This document shows positions 7,101-13,805 of a stretch of DNA of 19,383 bases, one piece after another. Location: the NCBI GenBank assembly GCA_026770585.1, contig MU646979.1, positions 185,113 through 204,495 on the forward strand, given 5' to 3'. This stretch comes from Baffinella frigidus. Lineage: Eukaryota; Cryptophyceae; Cryptomonadales; Baffinellaceae. Position numbers and translations under genes: made by a program. The notes below the pieces were generated by a model. It made no database searches and was not told where the DNA came from. It saw nothing but the letters and a program-made list of their open reading frames with translations. The stretch's first letter is position 1. Every line of letters begins with the position of its first letter.

Positions 7101-9893
7101 TGGGGTTTAGGGTTTGGGGTTTGGGGTTTGGGATTTAAGGTTGAGAATCTATGGTTTAGGGGTTTGGGGTTTGTTTTGGGGTTCTTTTTTTAGAGTGTGG
7201 GGTCTAGGGTCTAGGGTCTAAGGTCCAGGGTCCAGGGTCTAGGGTCTATGGTCTCGGGCCTAGGGTTCGGGGTCTAGGAGGGTTTAGGGTTGATGGGTTC
7301 CGCGGGCAGCAACCCAGGCCTCCCCTGTCTGCCACTGCTGTCCCATCGCCTAACCCCTACACCCTGGAGTCTGCACCCTATACCCTACGGATGAATCCCA
7401 AACCCGGGCCTCGCCTGTCTGTCTCCGCCGTCCCATCGCCTAAACCCGAAAGCCTACACCCTACACCCTAAATCTCAATCCCAAACCCAAGGCCCCCCCT
7501 CCTTGCCTCTGTCGTCCCATCCGTCTAAACCCGAAAGCCTAAAGCCTACACCCTTGATCCTAAACTCTATTGCTTAATCCCACATCCAGGCCTCCCCTGT
7601 TTTTGCCTCCGCCGTCCTATCGCCCAACCTGTTTTCTTTGCCAACGTGCACGCAGCTGCCCCCTCCTCCCCCCTAACCCCTACACCTCCCTAAACACAAC
7701 ACCCTAACCCCTACAACCTAACCCCCAAACCCCACAACCTAACCCTCACACTCTACACCTTAACCCCCCCGACCAAAACAAACCCCAAACCAGAAGCCGC
7801 AAGTGCACCTGGGGGCGGGACGAGAAGTAGAGGGCAGTGCTCCCCGGCGCCATGAGCTCCGCCGAGACCTTTGCAAGGTTCTCCTGCGTCTCCTCCTCGG
7901 GGGTACGTCCGAGCGCGAGCGCCATCACGTTCTGCTTCCCGAACACGAACCTGCGTTTAGGGGTTCAAGCTTGAGCGTGTGGGGTGTGGGTTCCGGGGGT
8001 TGCGTTTTGACATCTGGGGTGTGGGTTTCGGGGTTTGGGGTTTGGGTTTGGACATTTGGGGTGTGAGTTTTGGGTGTCGGAGTTTGGTTTTTGAGGTTTG
8101 GGGTGCGGAGTTTAGGGTTTGGGGTTTGGGGTTAGGGTGGTGGAAACCTGTCTCCCTTGAACTGCCCGTGGAGGTCCTTGCGACCAGAGGAGCGCATATT
8201 CTCTCAACAAGTGTTTTTTAGTAAATCGTGGTACTGCTTACAATCTAAAAGTACGTACTCGTACCAAAAACAAGTGTTTCAGCGTAAATCGTGGTACTAC
8301 TTACAATCTAAAAGTACGTGCTGGTACCAAACGGTTCGGCAAATCTGAGATATTCGGGGAGATGAACAACCAACCCTCACGGGAGGACCAAATCGTCGAA
8401 TCTAAATGATTGGTTTCGCCTGGGCAGACTCCCCTTTTCGGGGGGTCCGCCAAGGTAAACTGCAGGTTTCAAAATCGACGATCTGGTCCTCCCATGAGGG
8501 TTTTATCTCAGAAAACGAATTTTAGAATCCGTGTTCTTAAGTCAATTCCCATACAAATTCGTCAACTTATTATTTTCTCTACGCATAAGTTCTTTTCTCT
8601 ACGCATAAGTTGAGACATATTGGAAGGAGAATTGACTTAAGAAAACGAATTCTAAAATCCCTTTTCTGAGATAAGGTTGGTAGGAAACCTGTCGTCCTTG
8701 AACTGTCCACGGAGGTCCTTGAGGCCCGAGGAGCGCATGTTATCCATCGAGAGGACGTAGACATGCGAATACTTCTCCAGGCACTGCACAGGGCGCGAGC
8801 TTTGTTACTTCTTCGGCTTTATTCCCCCCAGAAAAGACCCCGAGAGCCCCCCCCCCAGCCTTTGTTATTACCAAGATTAATTCCGACACGGCCTGACACC
8901 GTGTGCGCACCCCAACGGGGGCTTGTGTCTGAGTAGGACCGAAGCGGGCGTGTTCCAGCTCTGCCTGAGTCGGTTTGCTGACTCAGGTCGAGTTGACTGG
9001 GGAGAGGAGCGCTGGTTGTACATGGGAGAGCACATAGCCGTGCAAATACTTCTCCAGACACGGCGTTTATGGTTTATGGTTCATGGTTTATGCTTTATGG
9101 TTCATGGTGTATGGTGTATGGTTTATTTTCTATTTTTTAGAGTTGCCCATGGAGAGCACATAGACGTGGGAGCACTTCTCCAGGCACTGAACAGGGCGCT
9201 GTGTATTTAGTACTTAATTGAACAGGCAAGGAAAGGAACGAACCCGTGGGGAGTGTTGCAAGAGGGTCAGGCGAGGCGGGAAGGACACCTCCTACGGGAT
9301 GGAACGCTAGAGACCCTGACGGAACCAGGGTCCTCCTCGTGCTAGCTAGGTCTGTGTGCCTGTGGGGTGGTGGTTGAGAGTTCAGGGTTTAGGGTTTGGG
9401 ATGCAGGAAGCTTCCGAATGTTCCCGCCAGGCCCCCACAACTCCTCCATTTTTCGTCGTTTGGGGGATTCTAACTTGTACCGGGGGGGTTAATGAATCGG
9501 TGCCCCTTAGGGGTGCAGTGCTGGCGCTGCCACGAGCACTTTTCCGGCCGGGAGCTGAAACTCAAAAACGGAAGGGGGGGTGTTGAGCTCGCGTTGCCGC
9601 TTGCCTCGCGGCAAGTGGCCAGGAAGCCTTCCACGAAGGCCGGGGCAACCCAGCTTCTCGCGCCGGTGATGCTCGACTGCAATTTCACGTGCATTCCTCG
9701 CGCTCGCCGCTGTTCGTTCACGCCTTTGCAAGGCTTGAAGCCCAACAAAAGGCACCAGGCTGCTGGTGGGCGGGGGCGCTCTGTACGCGGTTCACACCTC
9801 GCCCACGGTGACGACAAGCGCCTCCTTCCCCGCCCGGCCGTTCTTCTTCGTCTTGGTGAGCGAGACGGTCTTGTTGCGCTTCGACGAGGGCAT
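4145..9893 (-). CDS. MRT4: mRNA turnover protein 4 (MRT4) homologue, six exons, complete
   Basis: Nucleolar 60S-assembly factor related to ribosomal stalk protein P0/uL10; it holds the stalk site on pre-60S particles until exchanged for P0. Exons in order: 9798-9893, 8689-8783, 7809-7950, 6991-7080, 5223-5324, 4145-4279, joining without frameshift to 660 nt, 219 residues plus TGA (yeast and human proteins are about 235-240). Family marks seen: basic start MPSSKRNKTVSLTKTKKNGR; YVLSMDNMRSSGLKDLRGQF (like the human VANMRNSKLKDIR stretch); VFGKQNVMALALGRTPEEET; KNYKEEEFARSGQAAERD; HTMVDALRKLGLPVMLKNGT; VCKKGELLTPEMAQILKLTG then IKMGSFKPELKCVW. It lacks the acidic stalk tail of P0, as expected. 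Introns are 1014, 738, 728, 1666 and 943 nt, all phase 0 except intron 2 (phase 2). It is transcribed divergently from the RAP gene. An alternative donor (AA|GTGAGT) overlaps the stop, so a different C-terminal tail is possible. Confidence 0.92.
4430..4720. repeat. Telomere-like minisatellite, TTTAGGATATGGGG units
   Basis: TTTAGGG-like repeats grade into about a dozen near-identical 14-bp units TTTAGGATATGGGG, with TTTTGGATATGGGG variants, at about 4525-4690. The unit looks like a telomere-type heptamer duplicated and fixed with an inserted ATA. Inside MRT4 intron 5; the MRT4 sense strand is the C-rich one. Confidence 0.9.
4783..4972. repeat. ~51-bp tandem repeat
   Basis: The unit CCAGGGTTCAGGGATCAGGG, followed by TTTACGGTTTCGGGTTTCAG, occurs two full times with partial units on both sides, the last diverged after GTGAGCTCACTCAGC. 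Composed of telomere-like G-rich words. Lies in MRT4 intron 5. Confidence 0.8.
4969..6140 (-). repeat. Partial copies of MRT4 exon 5223-5324 on both sides
   Basis: Copies of the exon's 3' edge (minus strand AACGGCTYWGTCAAGTGYGA and on to the splice site) lie at about 4969-5024 and 6039-6095. Copies of its 5' edge with the acceptor (plus strand CCATCGTGTGCTGGAACTCC and CACCCTGCGATCAA) lie at about 5392-5450, 5556-5610, 5690-5745, 5858-5920 and 5973-6020, with an inverted fragment near 6112-6135. Some keep ~40 bases of adjacent intron (GAGCGGATTTAGCATCACTA). Frames are broken or truncated in each; only 5223-5324 has both junctions. Confidence 0.85.
6470..6836 (-). repeat. Two copies of MRT4 exon 6991-7080 (3' edge)
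   Basis: About 6700-6836 is a long direct copy of 6918-7058, covering intron (GTCGTATATATACTG, TAAACAGGTG), the CTGAGCGAGG junction and most of the exon. Its minus strand still reads EEEFARSGQASERDVILAQ with only one residue changed, with the GTTACTGTCC donor intact. A second, more decayed copy is at about 6470-6521. The first copy lacks the exon's 5' end and acceptor. Confidence 0.85.
6549..6642. mobile_element. MITE family 2, copy 1
   Basis: TA-flanked ends TATCCCTGGAGTGGCGGA and CGCCACTTGAGGGATA are inverted repeats. The interior GGCGAATATTCGCCCTAGGC and CCCTACCGTAGGGCGTATA is largely palindromic. The same element in opposite orientation is at 12812-12932. Non-coding. Confidence 0.8.
7081..7808 (-). 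other. MRT4 intron 3 with telomere-like filler and ~90-bp repeats
   Basis: 728 nt. About 7090-7290 on the plus strand is G-rich TTTGGGGTTTAGGGTCTAGGG filler, so on the sense strand a CCCTAAACC tract runs almost into the acceptor AACAG before 7080. About 7315-7630 holds four diverged units of AGGCCTCCCCTGTCTGCC plus GTCCCATCGCCTAA joined by CCTACACCCTA filler. About 7670-7790 is C-rich CCCTAACCCC filler. Confidence 0.75.
8148..8199 (-). repeat. Near-intact copy of MRT4 exon 8689-8783 3' half
   Basis: The minus strand reads MRSSGRKDLHGQFKGD followed by AG|GTTTCC, against MRSSGLKDLRGQFKDD and AG|GTTTCC in the real exon. It keeps frame and donor, but its 5' side stops short of the acceptor. Could be a recent duplicate or an alternative-exon remnant. 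Confidence 0.85.
8372..8502. mobile_element. Inverted-repeat element A (131 bp)
   Basis: Arms 8372-8399 (AACCCTCACGGGAGGACCAA, then ATCGTCGA) and 8475-8502 are reverse complements with two mismatches over 28 bases. The interior has a CCCCTTTTCGGGG hairpin. Non-coding. It ends exactly where the next element begins. Confidence 0.8.
8503..8674. mobile_element. Inverted-repeat element B (172 bp)
   Basis: Ends TTATCTCAGAAAACGAATTT at 8503 and the inverse finishing CTGAGATAA at 8674; arms of about 50 bases with roughly seven mismatches, including TTCTTAAGTCAATTC. The interior has a short direct repeat TTTTCTCTACGCATAAGTT. AT-rich compared with its surroundings and only 14 bases from the MRT4 exon at 8689. 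Confidence 0.8.
8784..9797 (-). other. MRT4 intron 1
   Basis: 1014 nt. Contains two 5'-edge copies of exon 8689-8783 (about 9022-9060 and 9147-9200, minus strand CAGTGCCTGGAGAAG and TATGTGCTCTCC), a GGTTTATGGTTCATGG tract between them (about 9065-9130), and GC-rich sequence from 9480 to the donor GTGTGA at 9797. A short inverted repeat TGCCTGAGTC...GACTCAGGTC is near 8961-8990. Confidence 0.7.
9022..9200 (-). repeat. Two copies of MRT4 exon 8689-8783 5' edge
   Basis: About 9147-9200 repeats the acceptor region and first codons (minus: CCTGTTCAGTGCCTGGAGAA, then the codons for SHVYVLSM). About 9022-9060 repeats the same codons in more diverged form. They lie upstream of the exon in transcription order, i.e. 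in the intron before it. Confidence 0.8.
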
Positions 9894-10055
9894 CCTGGCG
9901 CTCCTCGATACGAAATCAAGCTTCACGTGCTCGAAAACCGCGAAAAGTCACATCCTCCACTTTTGTAAGTCAACAGCCTCCACTTTTTAGTTTGCCCGTC
10001 GAGAAGGGGGGTAAACAATCACCGTCCACAAAGCAAAAACATTTTCCTGGGCGCG
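9894..10055. promoter_or_regulatory. Divergent promoter space, MRT4 / RAP gene
   Basis: Only 162 bases separate the two start codons, which face away from each other. Visible here are a palindromic CACGTG at 9924-9929 and the repeated words CATCCTCCACTTTTGTAAG and CAGCCTCCACTTTTTAG. No TATA box stands out. A shared bidirectional promoter is inference from the spacing. Confidence 0.5.
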
Positions 10056-11885
10056 ATGTCTGACTCCACAGCACGGACCGCCGCCCTCGGCCGGTCTTCC
10101 AACGACATATGCCTCTGCAGGGCCGCGAGTCCGCGCGGAGCTCTTCTTACAGGCCTCCTGCTATGGCTGTCCCTGAGCGGGGGAGGGTGCTCGCCACAAA
10201 CTAGACTTGGCACAGACGCTCTCGCACCTGCCGCGATGGGGCTGGGCACGTGCAGTGACTGGGGCGGCGTCTCGATCCCTGATGGTCGGCTTCGGGGCGT
10301 AGGGCACGAGAGCTCCCGCCCCCTTGGAATCAACCCGAGGCAGTTGACGAGTCGGATCACGAAATGCAGCGACGTGGGGCGGCTCCAGGGGTTGATTGAG
10401 GAGCATTGGGGAAGTTTCAACGACATCCATGTCGGTACTGCGTGGGGCACTCTGGCTAAGATGCGAAGTGGGGGCGGGAGGGGTGACGAAAGGGTTGCCA
10501 TCGAGCGGCTTCAAGATCTGACGAGGGAAAAAGCGCCAGCGATGCAAGCGCGGGAGGTGTCAAACGTTGTGCACTCGCTGGCCAAGCTCGGTGAAAGTGT
10601 GCATATGGCTGTCGATCAAGAGCTGATGCGTCGTGCGACAGGGATCGTGGGCGACTTCAATCCTCAGGACGTCGCGAACCTCATGTGGGGGCTGGCGAAG
10701 ATGGGCGTCCATCCGGATGCAGGTCTGCTGGAGGCGATGCAGAGGCAGGCGATAGCGACGGTGGGTGGCTTCATCCCTCAGAACGTCGCGAACTTGATGT
10801 GGGCGCTGGCCACGATGGGCGTCAAGGCGGACGCAGGTCTGCTGGAGGCGATGCAGCGGCAGGCAATAGCGACGGCGGGGAACTTCAAGCCTCAGAACGT
10901 CGCGAACCTCATGTGGGCGCTGGCCACGATGGGCGTCAAGCCGAATCCACGTCTGCTGGAGGCGATGCAAGGACGGGCCACAGCGACGGCGCGCGACTTC
11001 GAACCTCAGCACGTTGCGAACCTCCTGTGGGCGCTGGCCACCATGGGCATCGAGTCTGATCCACGTCTGCTGGAGGCAATGCAGCAACGGGCGACGGTCG
11101 CGGCGGGCAACTTCAAGCCTCAGGCCGTCGGGAACGTCCTGTGGGCCCTTGCCTGCTTCGACACTTCGCCCAGCCAAGTATCCGTGCGGATGGTTGAGAG
11201 CATGGCTGTCCGGCTTCTCTTTCTGCGAAGGCGGTTGATCGTCCAGGAAAAGAGCCAGATGCATCAGTGGCTGCTGTTCTGTGACCTGGATCCAGAATGG
11301 CGTGGGCAGTTGCCCAGGAGCATGCAGAAGCTGAAACAGGAGCTAGGCGGCGTCTTTCGGCAAGCCTTCGAGAGCGCAACTGTCCACCCTTCGCGTCTGC
11401 AGGCCGACGTGGCGAAGCAGCTGCGTCGGTTGTTGCCGGAGTTGAAGTTTGAGAAGGAGTTTGTCGATCCGACGTCGGGCTGCAGCATCGACATTCGGGC
11501 AAGCGGGGCATGGAACGCGTTGGGCAGGGGGTCGAGGGCAGGCAGGGGGTGGGCGGTGGAGGTGGACGGGCCCTGTCACTTCCTCGAGGGTGGTAGCGGG
11601 CGGGACCCGAAAGGCAGCACGTTGCTGAAGCGCAGGCTGCTTGAGCAGTTGGGCTACACGACCGTGTCGGTACCCTACTGGGAGTGGGATGCTCTCAAGG
11701 GGAAGAGCAAGGTGCAGGTGCGCCGGTACCTCCGAGACAAGCTGTGCATCGACCAAGTCCCTCCGCCTCCCAGTAGCCTTCCGGATGGGAAGGGCCTTCC
11801 AGATTGCTCCGGGGGGACGGAGGATGGGAAGGGAGGGGAAGGGAAATTGGGATGGCGGTCATCCCGGCTGAAACGTTTTACTTAG
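10056..11885 (+). CDS. RAP-domain protein with octotricopeptide-like repeats (609 aa)
   Basis: Probable organellar RNA-binding protein. Residues ~200-390 hold five helical repeats of exactly 38 residues, starting at 201, 239, 277, 315 and 353 with F-x-P-Q-x-V-A-N-L-M-W-A-L-A-T-M-G and continuing LLEAMQ-R-A. A more diverged unit (~163-200) precedes them. Residues ~445-480 (LQADVAKQLRRLLPELKFEK, then SIDI) and ~497-562 (WAVEVDGPCHF, LKRRLLEQLGYTTVSVPYWE, W) form a RAP domain with the usual E-x-DGP-x-HF and lysine/leucine block. RAP proteins of this architecture act in plastid or mitochondrial RNA processing; that is family knowledge. A hydrophobic run ALLTGLLLWLSLSGGG (29-44) could be a signal peptide or part of an organelle presequence. 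The C-terminal ~40 residues are Gly/Lys-rich. Single exon, first ATG used; a later start at M61 is possible. Its stop is about 20 bases from a MITE. Confidence 0.88.
   Translation: MSDSTARTAALGRSSNDICLCRAASPRGALLTGLLLWLSLSGGGCSPQTRLGTDALAPAAMGLGTCSDWGGVSIPDGRLRGVGHESSRPLGINPRQLTSRITKCSDVGRLQGLIEEHWGSFNDIHVGTAWGTLAKMRSGGGRGDERVAIERLQDLTREKAPAMQAREVSNVVHSLAKLGESVHMAVDQELMRRATGIVGDFNPQDVANLMWGLAKMGVHPDAGLLEAMQRQAIATVGGFIPQNVANLMWALATMGVKADAGLLEAMQRQAIATAGNFKPQNVANLMWALATMGVKPNPRLLEAMQGRATATARDFEPQHVANLLWALATMGIESDPRLLEAMQQRATVAAGNFKPQAVGNVLWALACFDTSPSQVSVRMVESMAVRLLFLRRRLIVQEKSQMHQWLLFCDLDPEWRGQLPRSMQKLKQELGGVFRQAFESATVHPSRLQADVAKQLRRLLPELKFEKEFVDPTSGCSIDIRASGAWNALGRGSRAGRGWAVEVDGPCHFLEGGSGRDPKGSTLLKRRLLEQLGYTTVSVPYWEWDALKGKSKVQVRRYLRDKLCIDQVPPPPSSLPDGKGLPDCSGGTEDGKGGEGKLGWRSSRLKRFT
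10656..11123 (+). repeat. 114-bp coding tandem repeats in the RAP gene
   Basis: Each 38-residue protein repeat corresponds to a 114-bp DNA unit with long identical runs between neighbours (for example GCGAACCTCATGTGGG and TGGGCGCTGGCCACGATGGG, and CTGCTGGAGGCGATGCA). Units 2-4 are the most alike, suggesting recent duplication or conversion inside the gene. Confidence 0.85.
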
Positions 11886-11906
11886 AGGGTGGGCGGAGAG
11901 CGCACC

Positions 11907-12026
11907 ATGGGGGTGCCTCGGGCGCAAGACGCACCCTCGTAGGACCCTACAGTATGCGAGACGGAGCTGAGGCCTACTGTAGGGTTCTAGGGGGGTGCGC
12001 CTCATTATGAGCGAGGTATCCCTGTA
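11907..12026. mobile_element. Palindromic MITE family 1, copy 4 (diverged left end)
   Basis: Left end ATGGGGGTGCCTCGGGCGCA is diverged; right end ATGAGCGAGGTATCCCTGTA is typical. The interior ACCCTACAGTATG and CCTACTGTAGGGTTCTAG matches other copies. Begins about 20 bases after the RAP stop codon, so it probably lies in that gene's 3' UTR or terminator region. Confidence 0.75.
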
Positions 12027-12630
12027 GGCTGAGAGTTCTCAACGGTTTCAGCGGCGGGGGGAGCAGGTAGGACGAGAGAGGTCGGCCTTGCCAGGGGTCC
12101 ACGATCCCTAGTTTACGAAAAGTGCACTCACTTCTTGAAAGTCTAGCGGCGGCAGGATCTGACGCCTTTTCGGCGTGAAAATTCTCTCGGCCCGGTCCGG
12201 GCTCTCTAGCGTCGAGGTTCCGTTCGTAGACAACTCGTTGAGTGCACATGACCTCTCTCTAGGTCCTGCTCAGACACAGCTTCGGTGGGGATGCATACAT
12301 GGCGGCCGTGTTGGTAGTAACGAAGGTCTCTCTCCAGAAGCACACGTCCTCGACGGTGTTCCACTCAAGACTAGCCTAACAGTACCCTACTCACGACTAG
12401 GCTGAGAACAAACTTAACCTGACCTTAAATCTGTTTAAATGCAAACAAACTTCAAGAGATTTATTTTTAACCCTGAACCGGCAGGACCCCTCGGGCAAGC
12501 TGATGATGCTCCGAGAGTACAACCAGTAGCGGCGGGGGGGGCGTAGTCGGCCTTGCCAGGGGTCCACGATTCGCGCGCGAGCGGGGCGCGCTTTACAAAG
12601 TCTCTCTCGCTCGTCAGGAGGCGCACCCCC
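12027..12630. other. Intergenic stretch with a possible terminal exon and duplicated blocks
   Basis: A ~45-bp block (AGCGGCGGGGGG, then GTCGGCCTTGCCAGGGGTCC) is present at about 12049-12106 and again at 12528-12572. A plus-strand piece 12484-12529 has CGGCAG|GACCCCTCGGGC and reads DPSGKLMMLREYNQ-stop, which could be a terminal exon of an unknown gene; support is weak. GTGCACTCA near 12122 and TGAGTGCAC near 12238 form a loose inverted pair. A copy of the dispersed GCGGCCGTGTTGG motif is at 12288-12340. Confidence 0.4.
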
Positions 12631-13360
12631 TAGAGGGGTACCTCGCTCAGAAGAAACCGCCTCCTCCTAGGAACCTACAGTAGTACTATGCCCGTACTAT
12701 GCCCAGGGCCCTACGGTGGTTCTAGGGGGGGGGGGCAGTTTCTTGTGAGCGAGGTACCCCTGTTAGGAGCCTTCTAGCGTCTTCTACGCTAGAAAGATCC
12801 ACCTAGATCCTTATCCCTCAAGTGGCGAGTAGGCCCATACGCCCTACCGTAGGGCCCTACTAGGACCTGCCTAGGGCGAGTCAGGGTGAATATTCACCCT
12901 ATGGATATTCACCCTGTGGGCACCTGAGGGATAGACTTGGTCCAGCAGCCCGGGAACCCAGATGTCTATTACATGTACAGCATCGCAGTAGGAGGTGGAG
13001 TTAGAATCCATCCGGAAAATGCTCGTATGAGCGGCCGACACGGGGTACAGTAAGTGGCACAATGCGTAGCATGTGCGGCGCTGACGCTGGTTGTTTGGCA
13101 ATAAATTATCAATCTCTCTACAGCATCGCACTCGGCGCTGCAGGATGCGCATGGGAGGAGGAGGCAGGGGGCCAGAGGACCTAACGGCACCCCGCAGGGT
13201 GTTGAAGGAGAAGGAAGTGTGCCAGTGTCCGGGAATCCAGATGTTTATTACAGCACCGCCTCTCCTCACCGCACCTCACCGGACCTCATCACCGGACACG
13301 GAACTCTGGGAGCGAGAAGTTATTCGACCAGAAGCACACGTCCTCCACGTCGTTCCACGC
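12335..13360 (-). CDS. Candidate exon fragments of unknown minus-strand gene
   Basis: After an acceptor CACCAG, the minus strand at 13360 downward reads AWNDVEDVCFW with GC-rich third positions; the exon's end is uncertain (a GTGATG donor at 13292, or a stop just after). A diverged copy reading EWNTVEDVCFW is at about 12335-12374, where the dispersed motif follows it directly. A second duplicated block at about 12945-13000 and 13229-13265 (plus strand GGGAAYCCAGATGTYTATTA) is open on both strands (minus VINIWIPG / VIDIWVPG; plus GNPDVYY in both) and I cannot choose. No family recognised. Confidence 0.35.
12631..12765. mobile_element. Palindromic MITE family 1, copy 5
   Basis: Ends TAGAGGGGTACCTCGCTCAG and GAGCGAGGTACCCCTGTTA. 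The interior carries a small internal duplication (ACTATGCCCGTACTATGCCC). Followed within a few bases by a 9-bp hairpin TTCTAGCGT...ACGCTAGAA at 12772-12794. Confidence 0.85.
12812..12932. mobile_element. MITE family 2, copy 2
   Basis: Ends TATCCCTCAAGTGGCGAG and GGGCACCTGAGGGATA. The interior CGCCCTACCGTAGGGC and GACCTGCCTAGGGCG matches the reverse complement of 6549-6642. A GAATATTCACCCTATGGATA block is a local duplication that makes this copy about 27 bp longer. Confidence 0.82.
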
Positions 13361-13364
13361 CTGG

Positions 13365-13583
13365 TGTGGGGTTTAGGGTTTAGGGTTTGGGGTTGAGGGA
13401 GTAGGGAGTAGGGAGAAGTGTTTCGTGTTTCGTGTTGAGTGTTCAGTGTTTAGTGTTAGGGTGTAGGGTTTGGGGTTTAGGGTACAGGGTGCAGGGTTTA
13501 CCGCGGCGCCGCGGCTCGCGTTGGTTTAGGGTTTAGGGTTTAGGGTTTAGGGTTTAGGGTTTAGGGTTTAGGGTTTACGGTTT
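13365..13583. repeat. Telomere-type TTTAGGG tract
   Basis: Degenerate G-rich repeats contain about eight perfect tandem TTTAGGG heptamers at roughly 13524-13577, the cleanest telomere-type array in the window. A 3'-edge copy of the exon at 13719-13805 (CCGCGGCGCCGCGG with the GTTTA donor) is embedded at about 13497-13521. A family 1 MITE follows at once. Confidence 0.9.
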
Positions 13584-13703
13584 ACAGGGGTACCTCGCTC
13601 ATAAGAAACCGCCCCACCCCTAGGACCACCACAGGGCCCTAGGCATAGGCCAACTGCAGGGTCCGAGGGGGAGACGGTATCTTATGAGCGAGGTACCCCT
13701 GCA
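13583..13703. mobile_element. Palindromic MITE family 1, copy 6, inside telomere-type repeats
   Basis: Ends TACAGGGGTACCTCGCTCAT and ATGAGCGAGGTACCCCTGCA around an ACCACAGGGCCCTAGGCATA interior. It sits between TTTACGGTT and GGGTGTAGGGTTT, i.e. it has landed in telomere-like DNA. The interior orientation is opposite to copies 2, 3 and 5. Confidence 0.85.
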
Positions 13704-13718
13704 GGGTGTAGGGTTTAC

Positions 13719-13805
13719 CGCGGCGCCGCGGCACGCGTTGCCGGCGAGCATGAGGAGGACGGCGAGCTCCGAGGGCGAGAGGGGTGTGTTGAGCGCCGAC
13801 CGCAC
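13719..13805 (-). CDS. Exon of unknown minus-strand gene (29 codons)
   Basis: The minus strand reads VRSALNTPLSPSELAVLLML then AGNACRGAA between CAAAAG acceptor and GCG|GTAAAC donor, 87 nt, phase 0 at both ends, with strongly GC-biased third positions like the MRT4 exons. A copy of its last codons plus donor (minus GCCGCGGCGCCGCGGTAAAC) lies downstream at about 13497-13521. I do not recognise the family. Confidence 0.6.

Larger units (their letters stand above)
7951..8688 (-). other. MRT4 intron 2 (phase 2)
   Basis: 738 nt between GACAG|GTTTCC and CGCAG|G. From the acceptor side: G-rich telomere-like filler (about 7955-8135 on the plus strand), a 3'-edge copy of exon 8689-8783 (8148-8199), a direct tandem pair of ~63-bp units (about 8206-8327, TAAATCGTGGTACTRCTTAC and CTAAAAGTACGT), and two adjoining inverted-repeat elements at 8372-8674. 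Confidence 0.75.

Noticed and set aside
7800-7950. Ribosomal protein P0 (uL10) instead of MRT4
   Set aside because: The protein ends soon after the second L10-type block, has the MRT4-type basic N-terminus and lacks an acidic stalk tail.
9470-9968. Long frames on both strands around 9.5-9.9 kb
   Set aside because: They are out of frame with the MRT4 first exon (9798-9893) and read through GC-rich intron and antisense sequence.
10560-11264. 234-codon minus-strand frame with repeated QRPHEVRDVLR-type units
   Set aside because: Its periodicity is the antisense shadow of the 114-bp repeats of the plus-strand RAP gene.
13524-13577. A true chromosome end
   Set aside because: Only about eight perfect heptamers, with genic sequence and MITEs continuing on both sides; interstitial.
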